Below are positions 44,345-56,924 of a DNA stretch of 64,000 bases, in pieces. The position numbers and the translations under genes were made by a program. The notes below the pieces were generated by a model. The model was not told the origin of the DNA, made no database searches, and saw only the letters and a list, made by a program, of their open reading frames with translations. This DNA is from Congeria kusceri (Eukaryota; Mollusca; Bivalvia; Myida; Dreissenidae): NCBI GenBank assembly GCA_027627225.1, contig CM051034.1:15677480-15741479 (forward strand), in the 5' to 3' direction. The first letter of the stretch is position 1; each line of letters begins with the position of its first letter.

Positions 44345-44690
44345 GGAATTTATTAATTACATTCGTTCTGGAGTTAGTGAGCGAAGGCCGTTTGTTATAG
44401 TTTTTGTAACGGTGACCTTGAACCCATCCACCCCATATGCAATTGCAAGCAAGGCCTCGATAAAAGGTATCTACACATGAAGTTTCGTTGCCATATCTAA
44501 ATTTTTTATCAAGTTATTGATCGGAAATCTTATTGACCACCCCAAACCCATATGCAATCGAAAGCGAGGTCTCGCTTTTAGGTATCTATGTATGAAGTTT
44601 CGTGACATTCCCTCACTCCGTTCTTGAGTTAGAGAGCAGAAACCAAAAGTTGACGCGCCAGCCCGCCCGCCCAACGACATACCCCAATAC
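44345..44690 (+). repeat. Partial copy of the 140-bp-unit element (3' end)
   Basis: Two diverged units (gtgaccttgaacccatcc, then cccatatgcaatcgaaagcg) followed by the terminus with agttgacgcgccagcccgcc. The left end is truncated. Confidence 0.7.
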
Positions 44691-45520
44691 CAGTTACCGA
44701 AATGAATTACTTGCATAAAGAAGAGTTTCAAGAGTATGTTATCAAAGCAGACTTGGTGGTGGTAAATTAATGTACAACCTAACTCTTATCGCTATTTAAA
44801 ATGCATACATGAACATAAATAAAACGATGTTTTTCTTTGGCAATAGTTATAACTATGAAATGTTAAATATTTATGTTCCTAAGCAATCTGAATATTTTTC
44901 TGCAAATAAATCCACGCACTATTTGTGTTATTGTATTTTTAATTGAATATGAGAATCACGAAAACAGTTATATGCAAGCATATTCAATCGGTATTTAAAG
45001 CCACACAAAAGGTGAACATGGCCAAACCAACAATGAACAAGTGTTTCCGATGGTTAGTATGAGTAAGTTTTAATTTGATACATAAGCTACGCCAAGGAAC
45101 ATTAAGCTGATTAACAAGATAGTGTTGAATACGAAAACACTGATCATCAAAGAAACATTGTTTATTAATTTATTTTAAGCTGTATTTACACAATGAAGAT
45201 AGTGGGTGAAATCCGACTATTCACCGTTTAACGCATTGCAAGCTGCACGATATTTTAATATAATACGAATGACGTCCTTTTACTTCGTCTGGTTGAATAT
45301 GTAAATATTATATGAAACGCAATTTCTTAAACTGCTATTTATCTGATGAAAAATGTAATAAAATTTTCGTTCCAAATGCATGTTCTATCTGATAAATATA
45401 AATGTAACGTTAAATGTCTTAACTGAAACAATTATGGATGCAGCTGTCTGATAATGCATGCGATGGGTAATGAACATATTTTTATATTTTGATGGTGATT
45501 GGGTTTTGATAGCTTTTAAA
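44691..45520. other. AT-rich stretch
   Basis: Nothing recognised beyond short A/T tracts. Confidence 0.4.
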
Positions 45521-45728
45521 GGGACTTGTTCACAGATTGCTCGTATTCTTGAAAAATGTCATTAAATGTCTTTACTGCAAAAACTACATAATCTGGAACA
45601 ATATAAAACAAATATTATATAAAGAAAACAAAATTAAAATTAAAAATTTGCCTTCGCCGGGACCCGAACCCAGGACCTTTGAGATCAAATAGCTCATGCG
45701 ATAACCAATCGGCCATTCAGACTTATAC
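45520..45728 (-). mobile_element. Second tRNA-derived SINE family
   Basis: On the minus strand the head TGGCCGATTGGTTATCGC (box A) and GGTTCGGGTCCC (box B) are 40 bases apart and resemble a tRNA with a decayed anticodon arm. The body ends at 'gaacaagtccctttaaaagc' on the minus strand. The head differs from that of the SINE family at 18181/43484/55889. Confidence 0.65.
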
Positions 45729-45729
45729 A

Positions 45730-46970
45730 TTTCGTTGTGTATTTGTAACGCTATGTAAGTGATACACGTGTTTTACAAAATACCGATAAAGAGTTACAAA
45801 CGCTTTTTAATTATGTCCATTTCGATTGATGATTATCCAATAAACGAAACTATATTTCCAATATACTTCTTAGTCATAAGTGTTATTTCGCTTGGTTGTA
45901 TTTCTTTTTGGAATTCATGACAAATATTTTGAAAATTGTTAATCAAATAAAATCATATTAAATGAGAAGTAGTGGAAATTATAACGAAAGTCCATACCTT
46001 ATAGTCCAGAGTTCTGTAAAAATGATTTATAAGTTTTCCATGCTATGAAATAATGTATGAATGTACACTATCATGAATGTACACTATCAAGATTCAGCCC
46101 TCGTAGAGAAATCCACATTAACGAACACGCGGTACAATGTTTAAAGTCTTATGCTCTATATTTCATCTAACTTGTAAAGTTGGATTATCAAATTATTCAT
46201 TATCTAAACCTATAGTTGAATAAAAAAACGTAACACAGATTATGTGTCCCAACAAACGGGTATTTTATCAGATCACGCAATTGAAAAACAGTTTTAGTCA
46301 GATGTTAACAACTAAATCGTTGGTATCAAGATTATCATTACATGTCATATTTATTTATTTTAAAAATTACAATTGTGGCACTGTAATAATATTCGATGTG
46401 TACAGCACCCAGCTTACTTATCAGCTGATTTCAACTCTTCAATATACGTCACAGGCACTGCCAACGGGAAACTCAGGAAATTTTCCACAGGTACATGAAT
46501 ATCTATACTCCGCAAAGGTTTATTCTACAGCTGAGACAGTCATAAAGTAAGATATTAACAACATGGCTGCATGCATAGGACAACAAAATCTCAGCGTGTA
46601 CGTAATATTAAGTACGGCATTTTCGTAGGCTGATTAGCTAGATAGGAATCATAATACTTCCGTAATAATGGCATAAACGATCAATAAACGACTCTCCATT
46701 AGTTCTAGCGATAAAAATAACAGACGTTTAATAAAGTATAACCCCAGGTAATGGCAGGCATAATGCGTCCATGTACTACAATTACGAAATCGAACTCGAA
46801 CACGTGCATACGGGGAAAGTAATCTACATACCTCTTTAGAAACTTCATGTTGTTGGTAAAGGTTTATTCATATTAGAACCATTAAGACTATACATGTTTT
46901 TCTATATTGTGGTGAACATTTAGAGTTACTTGCTCAGCTGAGAGATCTCAGAACTTCCATGTAACATTTA
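45730..46970. other. AT-rich stretch
   Basis: A 102-codon plus-strand frame at 46242-46550 has no recognisable domain or splice context and is not called a gene. Confidence 0.4.
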
Positions 46971-46976
46971 ATGAAT

Positions 46977-47115
46977 ATGTGGCGCGTCGTGAGAAAATCG
47001 GTCTTAATGCATGTGCGTAAAGTGTCGTCCCGGATTAGCCTGTACAGTCCGCACAGGCTAATCCGGGACGGCACTTTCCGCTTGTATGGTATTTTCTGTG
47101 TCAATGAAGTCTCTT
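46977..47115. mobile_element. Partial copy of the palindromic MITE
   Basis: Starts 'gtggcgcgtcgtgagaaaat' and runs through 'taatgcatgtgcgtaaagtg' and 'tccgcacaggctaatccggg', then 'tatggtattttctgt'. It matches one arm and the centre of the element at 1110-1354; the opposite outer arm is missing. Confidence 0.8.
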
Positions 47116-47207
47116 CTAAACATAAATACAGGTTAAAATATTTCACACGGCTCAGTATTCATTATCAACATATCGATCATGGGCTTATTTCCAATTGATT
47201 TATAGCA

Positions 47208-48215
47208 CAATACTGATGGGAAAACACTTTTTAAACCTCAAAACACAACACTGATGGGAAAACAATATTAAACCTCAAACACAATACTGATGGGAAGACA
47301 ATATTAAACCTTAAACACAATACTGATGGGAAAACAATATTAAACCTCAAACACAATACTGATGGGAAAACAATTTTTAAACCTCAAACACAAAACTGAT
47401 GGGAAAACAATTTTCAAACCTCAAACACAATGCTGATGGGAAAACAATGTTTAAACCACAAACGCAATACTGACGGGAAAACAATTTTTGAACCTCAAAC
47501 ACAATACTGATGGGAAAACAATGTTTAGACCTCAAACATAATACTGATGGGAATACAATATTTAAACCTCAAACACAATAGTACTAATGAGAAAACGATG
47601 TTTAAACCTCAAGCACAATACTGATGGGAAAACATATTTGAACCTCAAACACAATAGTCCTGATGGGGAAAACAATTTTTAAACCTCAAACACAAAACTG
47701 ATGTGAAAACAATTTTCAAACCTCAAACACAATGCTGATGGGAAAACAATGTTTAAACCACAAACGCAATACTGACGGGAAAACAATTTTTAAACCTCAA
47801 ACACAATACTGATGGAAAAACAATGTTTAGACCTCAAATATAATACTGATGGGAATACAATATTTAAACCTCAAACACAATAGTACTAATGAGAAAACAA
47901 TGTTAAACCTCAAGCACAATACTGATGAGAAAACAATTTTAAAACCACAAAAACAATACTGATGGGAAAACATATTTGAACCTCAAACACAATAGTCCTG
48001 ACGGGGAAGCGATGTTTAAACCTCAAGCACAATACTGATTGGAAAACCATTTTAAAACCTCAAAAACAATAACGATGGGAGAACATTTTTTTAAACCTGA
48101 AACACAATAGTACTGATGGGAAAACGATGTTTAAACATCAAGCACACTACTGATGGGAAATCAGTTTTTAAACCTAAAAAACAATACTGATGGGAAAACA
48201 TTTTTTAAACCTTAA
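47208..48215. repeat. About 36-bp satellite, roughly 27 units
   Basis: The unit reads 'aaacctcaaacacaatactg' then 'atgggaaaacaat.ttt', with lengths between 33 and 39. A block of several units (about 47370-47600) is repeated with the same private variants at about 47660-47890 ('aaaccacaaacgcaatactg', 'agacctcaaa.ataatactg'), a segmental duplication inside the array. Confidence 0.9.
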
Positions 48216-48600
48216 ATGATCATCTTGTGTCGTTGTATGGTGCATCAAGCAAACGTCCGACATACGTGTACTTAACGAATGTTATATTTAAATGATCGAG
48301 TTATTTGTCAGACGATATCCAAATAAATACAACATCATGGGAATAAAACATTAATATCTTTTTAGAGAAGAGTGCTTGTTAACCTATATAATCATTTGAA
48401 CACTTAAGAGTTTGTTAGCAATTTTGGCATCAACAGCGCAAAAACGGCATAAAGATAACATTAAAAGACAAACTGACTAATAGTAAAAACAGGTACCATG
48501 GTAACAAGTTCAGCATGCAGCTCTTCGATATTCGCACGAACTCTTACTGTCTGTTGGAATGGCAAGAATATACAAATAGGAACTGCAGAGGCGTTATTGT
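48216..48600. other. AT-rich stretch
   Basis: Nothing recognised. Confidence 0.4.
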
Positions 48601-48602
48601 AA

Positions 48603-49082
48603 CAAGAGATGTTTGTAAAACATGTATGCCCCCCCGACTTCCACCCAAGTTGTGAATATGTGTAGATATCCTGCGGACCAAATGGTCTACGGAGAAAACA
48701 GTTTTCATGTTACAAGCCCCTGTGACCTTGACCTTTGACCTGTTGACCTCAAAATTGATAGACGTCTCCCTTACCTCCCAAGTAACCAGCATACCAACTT
48801 AAATGATCGTAGGTCAAAGCGTTCTCTAGATATCGAGCGGAAACGAATTTCATGTTACAAGCCCCTGTGACCTTGACCTTTGACTTGTTGACCTCAACAT
48901 CAATAGGCTTCTTGCTTTCCTCCCAAGTAACCAGCATACCAGCTTAAATGATAGTAGGTCAAAGCGTTCTCTAGATATCATGCGGAAACGAAATGGTCTA
49001 CGGACAGACCGACCGACCACCCGACCTACTGACGGACAGGTGCAAAGCAATATACCCCCACTTCTTCGAAGGGGGTGCATAA
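48603..49082 (+). mobile_element. Element with two internal units of about 143 bp and a 3' hairpin
   Basis: Starts 'aagagatgtttgtaaaacat' and 'gtatgccccccc'. Two units share 'catgttacaagcccctgtga' and 'ccttgacctttgac' with 'cctcccaagtaaccagcata'. The right end has repeated cgacc/ggac motifs and the hairpin CCCCACTTCTTCGAAGGGGG followed by tgcataat. Confidence 0.7.
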
Positions 49083-50795
49083 TTATTGAGCAGAAACCGT
49101 TTTTGTATTTTTAGTAACATTGACCTTGACCTTGATCTCACCCACCCCATATGCAATCCCAAGCGTGGTCTAGATACAAGGTATCTATGTATGAAGTGTC
49201 ATTAAAATATCTCGATGCGTTCTCAAGTTATTGAGCGGAGACCGTTTTACTTTTTTTGTAATGGTTACCTTGACCTTGACCTCACACACCCCATATGAAA
49301 TCCAAAGAGAGGTCTCAATACAAGGTATCTATGTATGAAGTGTTATTAAAATATCTCGATGCGTTCTCAAGTTATTGAGCGGAAACCGTTTTTCTATTTC
49401 TAGTAATGGTGTCCTTGACCTTGACCCCACCAACCAAATATGCAATCCCAAAAGAGGTCTCAATATAAGATATCTATGTATGAAGTTTCATTAAAATATC
49501 TGGATGCATTCTCAAGTTATTAAGCGGAAACCATTTTCAATTTTTATTAACTGTCATCATGACCTTGACCACACCCACCCCATATGTAATCTAAAGCAAC
49601 GCTTCGATATGAGGTATATATGTATGAAGTTTCATTAAAATATCTCAATGCGTTCTCAAGTTATTGAGCAGAAACCGTTTTTCTATTTTTAGTTATGGTG
49701 ACCATGATCTTGAAAACACCCACCCCATGTGCAGTCCCAAGTGAGGTCTCGATATATGGTATCTACGGATGAAGTTTCATTATAATACCTTGATGGATTC
49801 TAAAGTTATGGAGCGAAAACCGTTTTTCTATTTTTAGTAACGGTGACCTTGACCCCACCCAACCCATATGCAATCCCAAGCGAGGTCTCAATATAAGGTA
49901 TATATGTATGAAGTTTCATTAAAATATCTCGATGCTATCTCAAATTATAGAGCGGAAACCGTTTTTTCTATTTTTAGTGAAAGTGACCTTGACCTTGACA
50001 CCACCCACCCCATATGCAATCCCAAACGAGGTCTTAATATAAGGTATCAATGTATGAGATTTCATAGAAATATCTCAATTCGTTAATTTGAGGGGAAACC
50101 GTTTTTCTATTTTTAGTAACAATGACCTTGACCCCACCCACCCCATATGCAATCCCATGCGAAGTCTCAATATAAAGTATCTATGTATTAAGTTTCATTA
50201 AAATATCTCAATGCATGCTCAAGTTATTGAGCAGAAACTGTTTTTCTATTTTTAGTAACAGTGACATTGACCTTGACTCCACCCACTCCATATGCAATCC
50301 AAAGCGCGGTCTCGATATAAGGTAGCTCTGTATAAGTTTCATTAAAATATCTCAATGCATGCTCAAGTTATTGAGCAGAAACTGTTTTTCTATTTTAGTA
50401 ACATTGACCTTGACCATGACCCCACCAACACTATATGCAATCCCAAGCCAGGTCTCAATATAGGGTATCTATGTTTTAATTTTCATTAAAATATCTCAAC
50501 CGTTTTCTAACTAACAGTGACCTTGACCCCACCCACCCCATATGCAATCCCAAGCGAGGTCTCGATACAAGGTATCTATGGATTAAGTTTCATTAAAATA
50601 TCTCATTGCGTTCTTAAGTTATTGAGCAGAAACCGTTTTTAATTTTTAGTAACAGTGACCTTGACCTTGACCCCACCCACCCCATATGCAATCCAAAGCG
50701 AGGTCTTGCAATAAGGTATCTATGTATGACGTTTCATTACAATACCTCAATTCGTTCTCAAGTTAGAGAGCGGAAACGAAAAGTTGACGCTGCCA
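49083..50795 (+). mobile_element. Tandem-repeat element with units of about 140 bp, about 12 units
   Basis: Same unit family as 28051-29125. The left end is joined directly to the hairpin end of the preceding element, without the usual leader. The right end has 'gagcggaaacgaaaagttga', the expected terminus. Frames are repeat translations. Confidence 0.8.
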
Positions 50796-51545
50796 CTACG
50801 TCTTTGACCTTGAATTGTGACCTTGAACCTAGGCACCTGGTTTTTGGCCGCGACACTACACCTCGCCATGCTTGTCAGTTCACCCAAGTTATTTAAAAAT
50901 CTATCCATGCTGGACGAAGATATGCTCCGGATGAAGTGTTAAGGATTGATTTCAATATTTGACACTTGACCTTGAATTGTGACCTTAACCTTGGAGCTAG
51001 GGACATGGTTCTTGCGCATGATACTCCGCCTCACCATGGTTGTCACTTCTGCCAAGTTATTTGAAAATCCATCAGACAAAGCGTTTAGGACTGATTTTTT
51101 TAATTTGACCTTGAATTGTGACCTTGACCTTGTACCTACACTCTGTCTAACCATGCTTGTCACTTCTGCAAGGTTATTTGGAAATCCATCCATGCTGGAC
51201 AAAGATATGCTCCGGACAAAATATGTAGGATTAATTTCTTAAATTTGACCTTTGACCTTGACCTCGGACCTAAGGACCTGGTTCTTCTGCGCGACACTCC
51301 GTCTCACAATGCTTGTCACTTCTGCCAAGTTGTTTGAAAATCCACCCATGCTGGACAAAGATATAATCCGTACACAATTTTTATGATTCATGTCTTAAAT
51401 TTGACCTTTGACCTTGAATTGTGACCTTGACCTTTAACCTAGGGACCTGGTTCTTGTGCGAGACACTCCGTCTCACTATGCTTGTCACTTCTGTTAAGTT
51501 ATTTGAAAATCCATCCATGCTTGACAATGATATGTTAAAAGTGTG
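50796..51545 (+). repeat. About 145-bp tandem repeat family, 5 units
   Basis: Units carry 'ttgaccttgaattgtgacct', 'ctggttcttgtgcgcgacac', 'tccgtctcaccatgcttgtc' and 'aatccatccatgctggacaa'. A solo copy is at 61032-61190. The 87-codon frames on both strands here follow from the repeat. Confidence 0.8.
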
Positions 51546-52540
51546 CTTAACTCCTTCAAAATGCAAAACAGAGTTATGGGTAATGACAAGTTGATAACAA
51601 AGGTTAGTTATATGTTTCAGGTGAATAACTTATGTAGTTCTGAAGTTACCAAACTTTTGAATATAATCTTTAACCAGAAAATCTAAGTGATAAAGGGGCA
51701 TAACTATGTCAAAATACAAAACAGAGTTATGGTTAATGTTGCCCCTGATACTAGAGTTGATGACAAAGATTAGTTCCAAGTTTGAGGTGAATAACTTACG
51801 TAGTTTTGAAGTTACCAAACTTTTGAATATAAACTTTAACCTGAAAAATCAATGGGAAAAGGGGCATAACTCTGTCAAAATACAAAAAGAGTTATGGGGA
51901 ATGTTGCCCCTGATACTTAAGTTGATGACAAAGGTTAGTTCCAAGTTTTAAGTGAAAAACTTATGCAGTTTTGAAGTTAGAAAACTTTTGAATATAAACT
52001 TTAACCAGAAAATCTAAGTGAAAAAGGGGCATAACTCTGTCAAAATACAAAACAGAGTTATGGGAAATGTTGCCCCTGATACTGGAGTTGATAACAACAG
52101 TATATTCCAAGTTTCAAGTGAATAACTTATGTAGTTTTGAAGTTACAAGACTTTTGAATAAAAACTTGAACCAAATTCAGACGCGAACGCCTACGCCAGG
52201 GGTATAGGAGAGATCACCTATTCTTCGAATAGTCGAGCTAAAAATCCATCCAGGCTGGACAAAGTTATGCTCTGGACAAATATATCCCCCCCCCCCCCGC
52301 CCGCTCGGGCGTTGCCGTAATACGGCCGTTTTTGTCACAATACAAAACACAGTTATGGGGAATGTTGCACCTGATACTGCAGTTGATGACAAACGTATAT
52401 TCCAAGTTTCAAGTGAATAACTTGTGTAGTTTTGCAGTTTCAAGACTTCTGAATAAAAACTTAAACCAAATTCAGCCGCGGACGCCGACGCCGGAGGTAG
52501 TAGGAAAGCTCACCTATTCTTCGAATAGTCGAGCTTACAA
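51546..52540 (+). repeat. About 160-bp tandem repeat family, 6 units with hairpin ends
   Basis: Units carry 'ggggcataactctgtcaaaa', 'gttatgggaaatgttgcccc' and 'gtgaataacttatgtagttt'. Two near-identical termini, at 52200-52240 and 52490-52535, end in the hairpin CTATTCTTCGAATAG followed by tcgagct. A 13-base C-run at 52286-52298 and a fragment of the 145-bp family ('aatccatccaggctggacaa') lie between them. Confidence 0.75.
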
Positions 52541-53070
52541 GAATAATTCTGTAATAATGCTAGCTAGAGTATAAATGGGATTTGTCATACATCTGCACAG
52601 TGTCACCATAACATAAACTTAAGTTGAATACATGTAACAGTATTGATGATATTTCAGTAAAATTTAAATAACTTTTCTAAACCAAAAATAACGCACAGTT
52701 ATGTTACTTGTCATACTTCTGCATTGTGTCGGCATTAGCAAGTATTCCAAATTTCAGTCCAATATCATTAACGATATTCAGTATATTGAACTTGTATTAA
52801 CATTTCACACAAAGTTCTAAGTAACGAAAACATGTGTGTTTTTTATTCAATAAAGGGCAATAACTCTGGCGAAAATTGACTGATCCAAGTGAAACTTGAC
52901 GTGCATCACGGCACTATGTTGGTGCATATTTATTTTAAGTTTCACGGAATTCTACCTGCCAGTTACTGAGAAATGGCAGCGGACGGAAAAGCGTGACGTA
53001 CGGACGGACAGATGGAAGGACGAACGGACAGCGCCATTTCAATGTTCCCTCCCGATTTCATCGGCGGGGG
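52541..53070 (+). repeat. Diverged element ending in a hairpin
   Basis: AT-rich body with 'aaagggcaataactctggcg' and a right end of repeated ggacgga motifs, followed by the hairpin CCTCCCGATTTCATCGGCGG and ggataaac. The architecture matches the other hairpin-ended families. Confidence 0.55.
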
Positions 53071-53390
53071 ATAAACAGTAAAACTGGTGGATGCTCCTAA
53101 ATGGGCTTTGTCAAGCAACATAAAAAATATATATTATTTATGGAAACACAAAGTAAACAAAATGTTCATATATATTTTATGTGGGGTGGGTAATTAATCC
53201 GGTATAAACGCTTAAAAATAATATATTAAAATATTAAAAATATATTTGCTAGCCAACCTATATTTTCATCTTAGTTTAACAAGGATATCAGTAAAACTGA
53301 TGGATGCTCCCCATCGCGCTTTGTTAAGCAATATAAATGCAATTAGAAGGGCAAAGATATTAAAATGACTAAATATCAATAGAAATGTGT
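53071..53390. other. AT-rich stretch
   Basis: A partial duplication ('gtaaaactg.tggatgctcc', 53079 and 53292) is present. No gene. Confidence 0.4.
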
Positions 53391-53394
53391 ACTA

Positions 53395-54590
53395 TATTTC
53401 AGAAATTTTCAAAGTCCCATAACTCTAAGAAAAATCATTAAAGTGGAACATCCTGCTAACATGCACATTGAAATCTGGCTAGTAGTTGTTGAGACATAGC
53501 CCAGAATAGAATTGTGCACTATATGTCAGAAATTTTCAAAGTCCCATAACTCTGCGATGAATCATTGAAACGGAACGTCCTGAAAGTATGCACATCTCCT
53601 CTTGGTAATGAAGCTTCCCATACAATTCTGTTGAATTCCAGCGAGTAGTTTCTGAGAAATAGCACAGACAAGAAAGTCAAGAATAGTGCACTACATAATG
53701 ATTTCAGAAATCTTCAAAGTGCCATAACTCTGAGAAAAATCATTGAAGCGGAACGTCCTGGTCTTGGTAATGAAGCTTCCCATAAAGAGCAACTAGAGTC
53801 CGTTCTGATGCACATCTCCTCTTGGTAATGAAGCTTCTCATAAAGTTTCGTTGAATTACGGCTAGTGGTTGCTGAGAAATAGCGCGGAAAAGAAAGTCAA
53901 GAAGTACCATAACTCTGAGAAAATTACTAAAGCGGAACGTCCTTGTAATATGCACACCTCCTCTTCATAATGAAGCTTCCCAATGAGTTTCGTTGAATTC
54001 CGACCAGAAATTGCTGGGAAATACTCCGGACAAGAAAGTCCAGAATAGTGCACTATATACTAATTTCAGAAATATTCAAAGTCCCATAACTCTGAGAAAA
54101 ATCACTGAAGCGGAACGTCCTGGTAATATGCACACCTCCTCTTGGTAATGAAGCTTCCCATGAAGTTTCGTTGAATTCCGGCCAGTAGTTGCTGAGAAAT
54201 ACTCCGGACAAGAAAGTCAAGACATGTGAACTATATACTAATTTCAGAAATATTCAAAGTCCCATAACTCTGAGAAAAATCACTGAAGCGGAAAGTTTCG
54301 GTGAATTCCGGCCAGTAGTTGCTGAGAAATACTCCGGTCAAGAAAGTCAAGAAATGTGCACTATATACTAATTTCAGAAATATTCAAAGTCCCATAACTC
54401 TAAGAAAAATCACTGAAGCGAAACGTCTTGATAATATGCACGCCTCCTCTTGGTAATGAAGCTTTCCGTGAAGTTTCGTTGAATTCCGGCAAGTAGTTGC
54501 TGAGAATTACTCCGGACAAGAAGTGTGACGGAAGGACGGACGGACGGACACAGCGGCGACTAAATGCTCCCCCTATCTCTCAATAATAAA
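53395..54590 (+). repeat. 178/128-bp tandem repeat family, about 7 units
   Basis: Units share 'caaagtcccataactctgag', 'aagcggaacgtcctggtaat', 'cctcctcttggtaatgaagc', 'gttgaattccggccagtagt' and 'tgctgagaaatactccggac'. Spacing is about 178 or, with an internal deletion, about 128. The right end has ggacggacggacggac and 'aaatgctccccctatctctc'. The reverse copy is at 18790-19265. Confidence 0.85.
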
Positions 54591-54594
54591 GAAT

Positions 54595-55240
54595 CCTTTT
54601 TAAAAAAAGTCCTTAATCCAGACCAAAATTTGATCATTTGTTCAGAGGGACAATTCAAGCATTTCTCAAATGTTTCATAGAAATCCGTTCATACTTTGGA
54701 TGAAAGTAACAAATCGACAGACAGACAAGCAACTCCGGCAAAAACAAAACCTCCATGAATTGGCGGATGAAAGAATACCCATTGGGAATGTGATTAAATT
54801 ACAGCCCATGATGATATGCCAAAGTTGTAAGTTCCTGATTTGTACGCCAACGAGAGATTTTTTTTCTAAAGAACTTAAATCTATATAGATTGCGCCATTA
54901 TTCGTTAAACAATGCAAAGGAATTAGTTGCTAAAGTATCACTGTTTGCACACGTTTTCAGAAGAAGTAAACTACAAAAACAAGGGGCCATGTGGCCCAAA
55001 GCGCTCACCTGAGTACTGGTAAAGACGAAGACCATACTGTGTGACAGGTTTGAAAATTAAGGTATCTGAAGAATACATATGTATGCGCTGAGAGGGCTAG
55101 GATCGGTTTGATTTGATTCATTGGTCATTCCAATGGGCTATACCAACTGGGCAGTTTAAGGTGCGGTGTTGTCACTCATGGTTCTCGATATTCTTTTTTG
55201 ACCTTTTTCATTAAGTCAGTGACAGTTCTGGGAATACAGA
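54595..55240. other. Repeat remnants, no gene
   Basis: A typical 5' end of the hairpin family at 58288 is seen at 54970-55015 ('gggccatgtggcccaaagcg' then ctcacctga). The remaining frames (up to 80 codons, 54675-54917) are unsupported. Confidence 0.45.
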
Positions 55241-55252
55241 AACAGTAGATGT

Positions 55253-55355
55253 TTTGGAGTACGCGTTGTAATATGATCATGCGATGTCTGTGCTAATGTC
55301 AAGTTTGGAGTACTCGTTGTAATATGATCATGCGATGTCTGTGCTAATGGCAAGT
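55253..55355. repeat. 51-bp tandem duplication, 2 copies
   Basis: 'tttggagtac' to 'ctaatgtcaag' is repeated head-to-tail with two substitutions (cgcg/ctcg, gtcaag/ggcaag), indicating a recent duplication. Confidence 0.9.
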
Positions 55356-55359
55356 TTGG

Positions 55360-55885
55360 TCCTTTCTTTGAAACATTTCTGTCCAATGATCATAAACCAT
55401 ATTAATGCAGGCTCTGAAGCCATCAACGTTGCATATGTACAGATAATTGCATGCAAGGTTTGCAATTGTTGGAAATCCAATTTCAGCAGTGTTCAACCAG
55501 ATAAGCAAATAAACTCATGTAAATGCAAAACTCCGTATCTGGTGTGTTATCAACGTCAATAAAGTCACTCGTTTTGCATGAACAAAATTGTATCAGTGCT
55601 TGCATGCTCACCGACTGGTTGTCAAGACCGCGTGAAAAAATAAAATTTCTATCCAGCATCAAGTTTTTTTGCATTTTCTTGCACACACATGGGGCTATAA
55701 CTCTGGTGTTTCTGGTCTAATATGGCCAATGTTTGGCTTAAGCTCAGACCATACACCCATAGGCAATTCTAACTAGACCATTTTTGATTGCAGTTTTCTC
55801 AAACATGACAAATCGCATCGGTTTCAAATTTAGCACAGCCCCATCATACACAATTTCCAATACAGGTATGATACAAATTGAATGG
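55360..55885. other. Stretch without a supported gene
   Basis: Contains 'ggggctataactctggtgtt' and similar repeat-family phrases. No exon. Confidence 0.4.
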
Positions 55886-55888
55886 TTC

Positions 55889-56004
55889 GGGCCCGGCTAG
55901 CTCAGTTGGTAGAGCGCTGGACTGTCAAGAGTTCGAACCCCAGCCCGGCCACATAACTTGTGTGGGGATTGGTCATGAAATTATTTCTACGACCATTCTA
56001 CACA
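55889..56004 (+). mobile_element. tRNA-derived SINE, 5' part
   Basis: The head GGCTAGCTCAGTTGGTAGAG and box B GAGTTCGAACCCC are only about 20 bases apart because the anticodon-arm region is deleted. The conserved body follows as far as 'attatttctacgaccattc', where the copy stops. Confidence 0.8.
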
Positions 56005-56920
56005 AATAATTACGTGGTAAACTTCTAATCTGTGATATTTGATTAATGGAAATTAATCCATTAACAAAAGTTATAAAGGAATTTAAAATGTTAGTGGCAA
56101 AACCTGGAAAGGGCTACTGTGCAGTATACAGGACGTGTGCGCGCCATTGGTATGTAAGAGGTCGTATTCCGCGTACATAGGTATGGAGTAATTATTATAA
56201 GATAATTTTTGTTTCTTTATTAAGATTGAATTTTATTAAATCATTATTTTTAACGTTATTAAATAAAAATAAAAACATAACGAAAAAAAATGCTCTTAAT
56301 CTCTAACAGTGAAGTTGACTTTATTTCGTTTTCGCATTTTTACGAATTTTTGTTTTGATATTATGTTTTATTTTTCAAAAGTTTGGTATGAAAACGAAAT
56401 TTCAGGTGAAGGAAATAAAATACATCGAAACCTAATATATTATTTTGTGTTCTTGAAAAGTTATGAGAAATTCGGGCTAAAAATACAAAAATAATAGATG
56501 ATTAAGCGAAGGTCTAGTTAGAAGTGACAATGGGTGTATGGTCATACACTAACTGTGGAAGTTTGATAAAGGTGGATGAAAAATGAAGTCTCGATCACGC
56601 ATAACGCCCATTTTTGAATATATATTTTTTCAAAACAGGGGTCAATAACTCTGTGTCTATGACACGATCAAGCCCATTTTTGTATTCTACCGAAATCTTA
56701 TAGTCATACAGTAACTGTGGAACTTTGGTCAAGAGTGGATGAAAATAAGGTCTGTATTTTAGAAAAAGGCATGTTTACATTGCTTTTACAATGAATAAGA
56801 GGCAATACCTCTAGCGTTCCTGGTACACTGTGGCACATTACCATCAAATCCCAACTAAGATTTTATGGTCATACACGAACTGTGCAAGTTTGGTCAACAT
56901 TGAATAAAAAAAAAGAGCTG
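56005..56920. other. AT-rich stretch with repeat phrases
   Basis: Diverged phrases of the families at 54960-58300 ('catacactaactgtggaagt', 56545 and 56708) recur. No gene is supported. Confidence 0.4.
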
Positions 56921-56924
56921 TCTC

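Noticed and set aside
46242..46550. 102-codon plus-strand frame
   Set aside because: No recognisable motif; random-looking AT-rich frame without flanking splice sites.
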